Made by a program: the position numbers and the translations under genes. Below the pieces are notes generated by a model. That model was not told the DNA's origin. It made no database searches and saw only the letters and a list, made by a program, of their open reading frames with translations. DNA of 13,364 nt from UBA1425 sp051881715 (GTDB lineage Bacteria > Bacillota > Clostridia > Oscillospirales > Acutalibacteraceae): positions 1 through 13,364 of the forward strand of contig JBJEQK010000074.1 of the NCBI GenBank assembly GCA_051881715.1. The letters run 5' to 3'. Below, piece by piece: positions 13,336 through 13,364 of the stretch (position 1 is its first letter; the number at the start of each line of letters is the position of its first letter).

Positions 13336-13364
13336 AGGAAAAAAGAATATTGAAATAGAGCATA

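Overview
The window looks like chromosomal DNA from a moderately GC-rich low-GC-lineage Gram-positive anaerobe (Bacillota, class Clostridia, probably a gut Oscillospirales/Ruminococcaceae-type organism). The grounds are the rpsO-pnp pair, clean AGGAGG-type ribosome binding sites, sigma-A promoters, a lysoplasmalogenase and hemolysin III-type membrane protein pair, a YczE-type membrane protein, and intracellular GH38 and GH2 glycosidases. The taxon is an inference. There are ten convincing protein-coding genes, no RNA gene, no insertion sequence and no CRISPR array. The DNA is densely packed and no gene-free stretch exceeds 300 bases.

Region 1 (1-2955) is the housekeeping block. rpsO (ribosomal protein S15) and pnp (PNPase) are transcribed on the minus strand from a strong promoter at 2896-2924. 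The intergenic RNA between them can fold in mutually exclusive ways. pnp ends at an intrinsic terminator (105-137).

Region 2 (2956-4173) holds a class II-type Fic protein with a C-terminal winged helix. Its promoter is overlapped by three perfectly contiguous 11-bp repeats. The gene is visibly more AT-rich than its neighbours and is probably a later arrival.

Region 3 (4174-9246) holds two cytoplasmic glycoside hydrolases, a GH38 alpha-mannosidase and a GH2 enzyme with a DUF4982-like region and a basic tail. Each has its own promoter. Together they suggest trimming of imported host- or plant-derived oligosaccharides, but no transporter is in view.

Region 4 (9247-12475) contains a TetR-family regulator divergent from a three-gene operon: a lysoplasmalogenase (YhhN/TMEM86), a hemolysin III/PAQR-family membrane protein, and a secreted right-handed beta-helix protein with an amphipathic C-terminal tail. 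This is the most system-like part of the window. Two integral-membrane proteins from families of lipid-bond hydrolases sit with an exported beta-helix protein, possibly under TetR control.

Region 5 (12476-13364) holds a YczE-type membrane protein that converges on the TetR gene and shares a bidirectional terminator with it. The outer edges of the window carry an identical 23-bp sequence in opposite orientation (26-48 and 13313-13335).

Six of the seven promoters found have a TGn extension of the -10 box. Six have exactly 17 bp between plausible -35 and -10 hexamers; the exception is the Fic promoter, which has no good -35.
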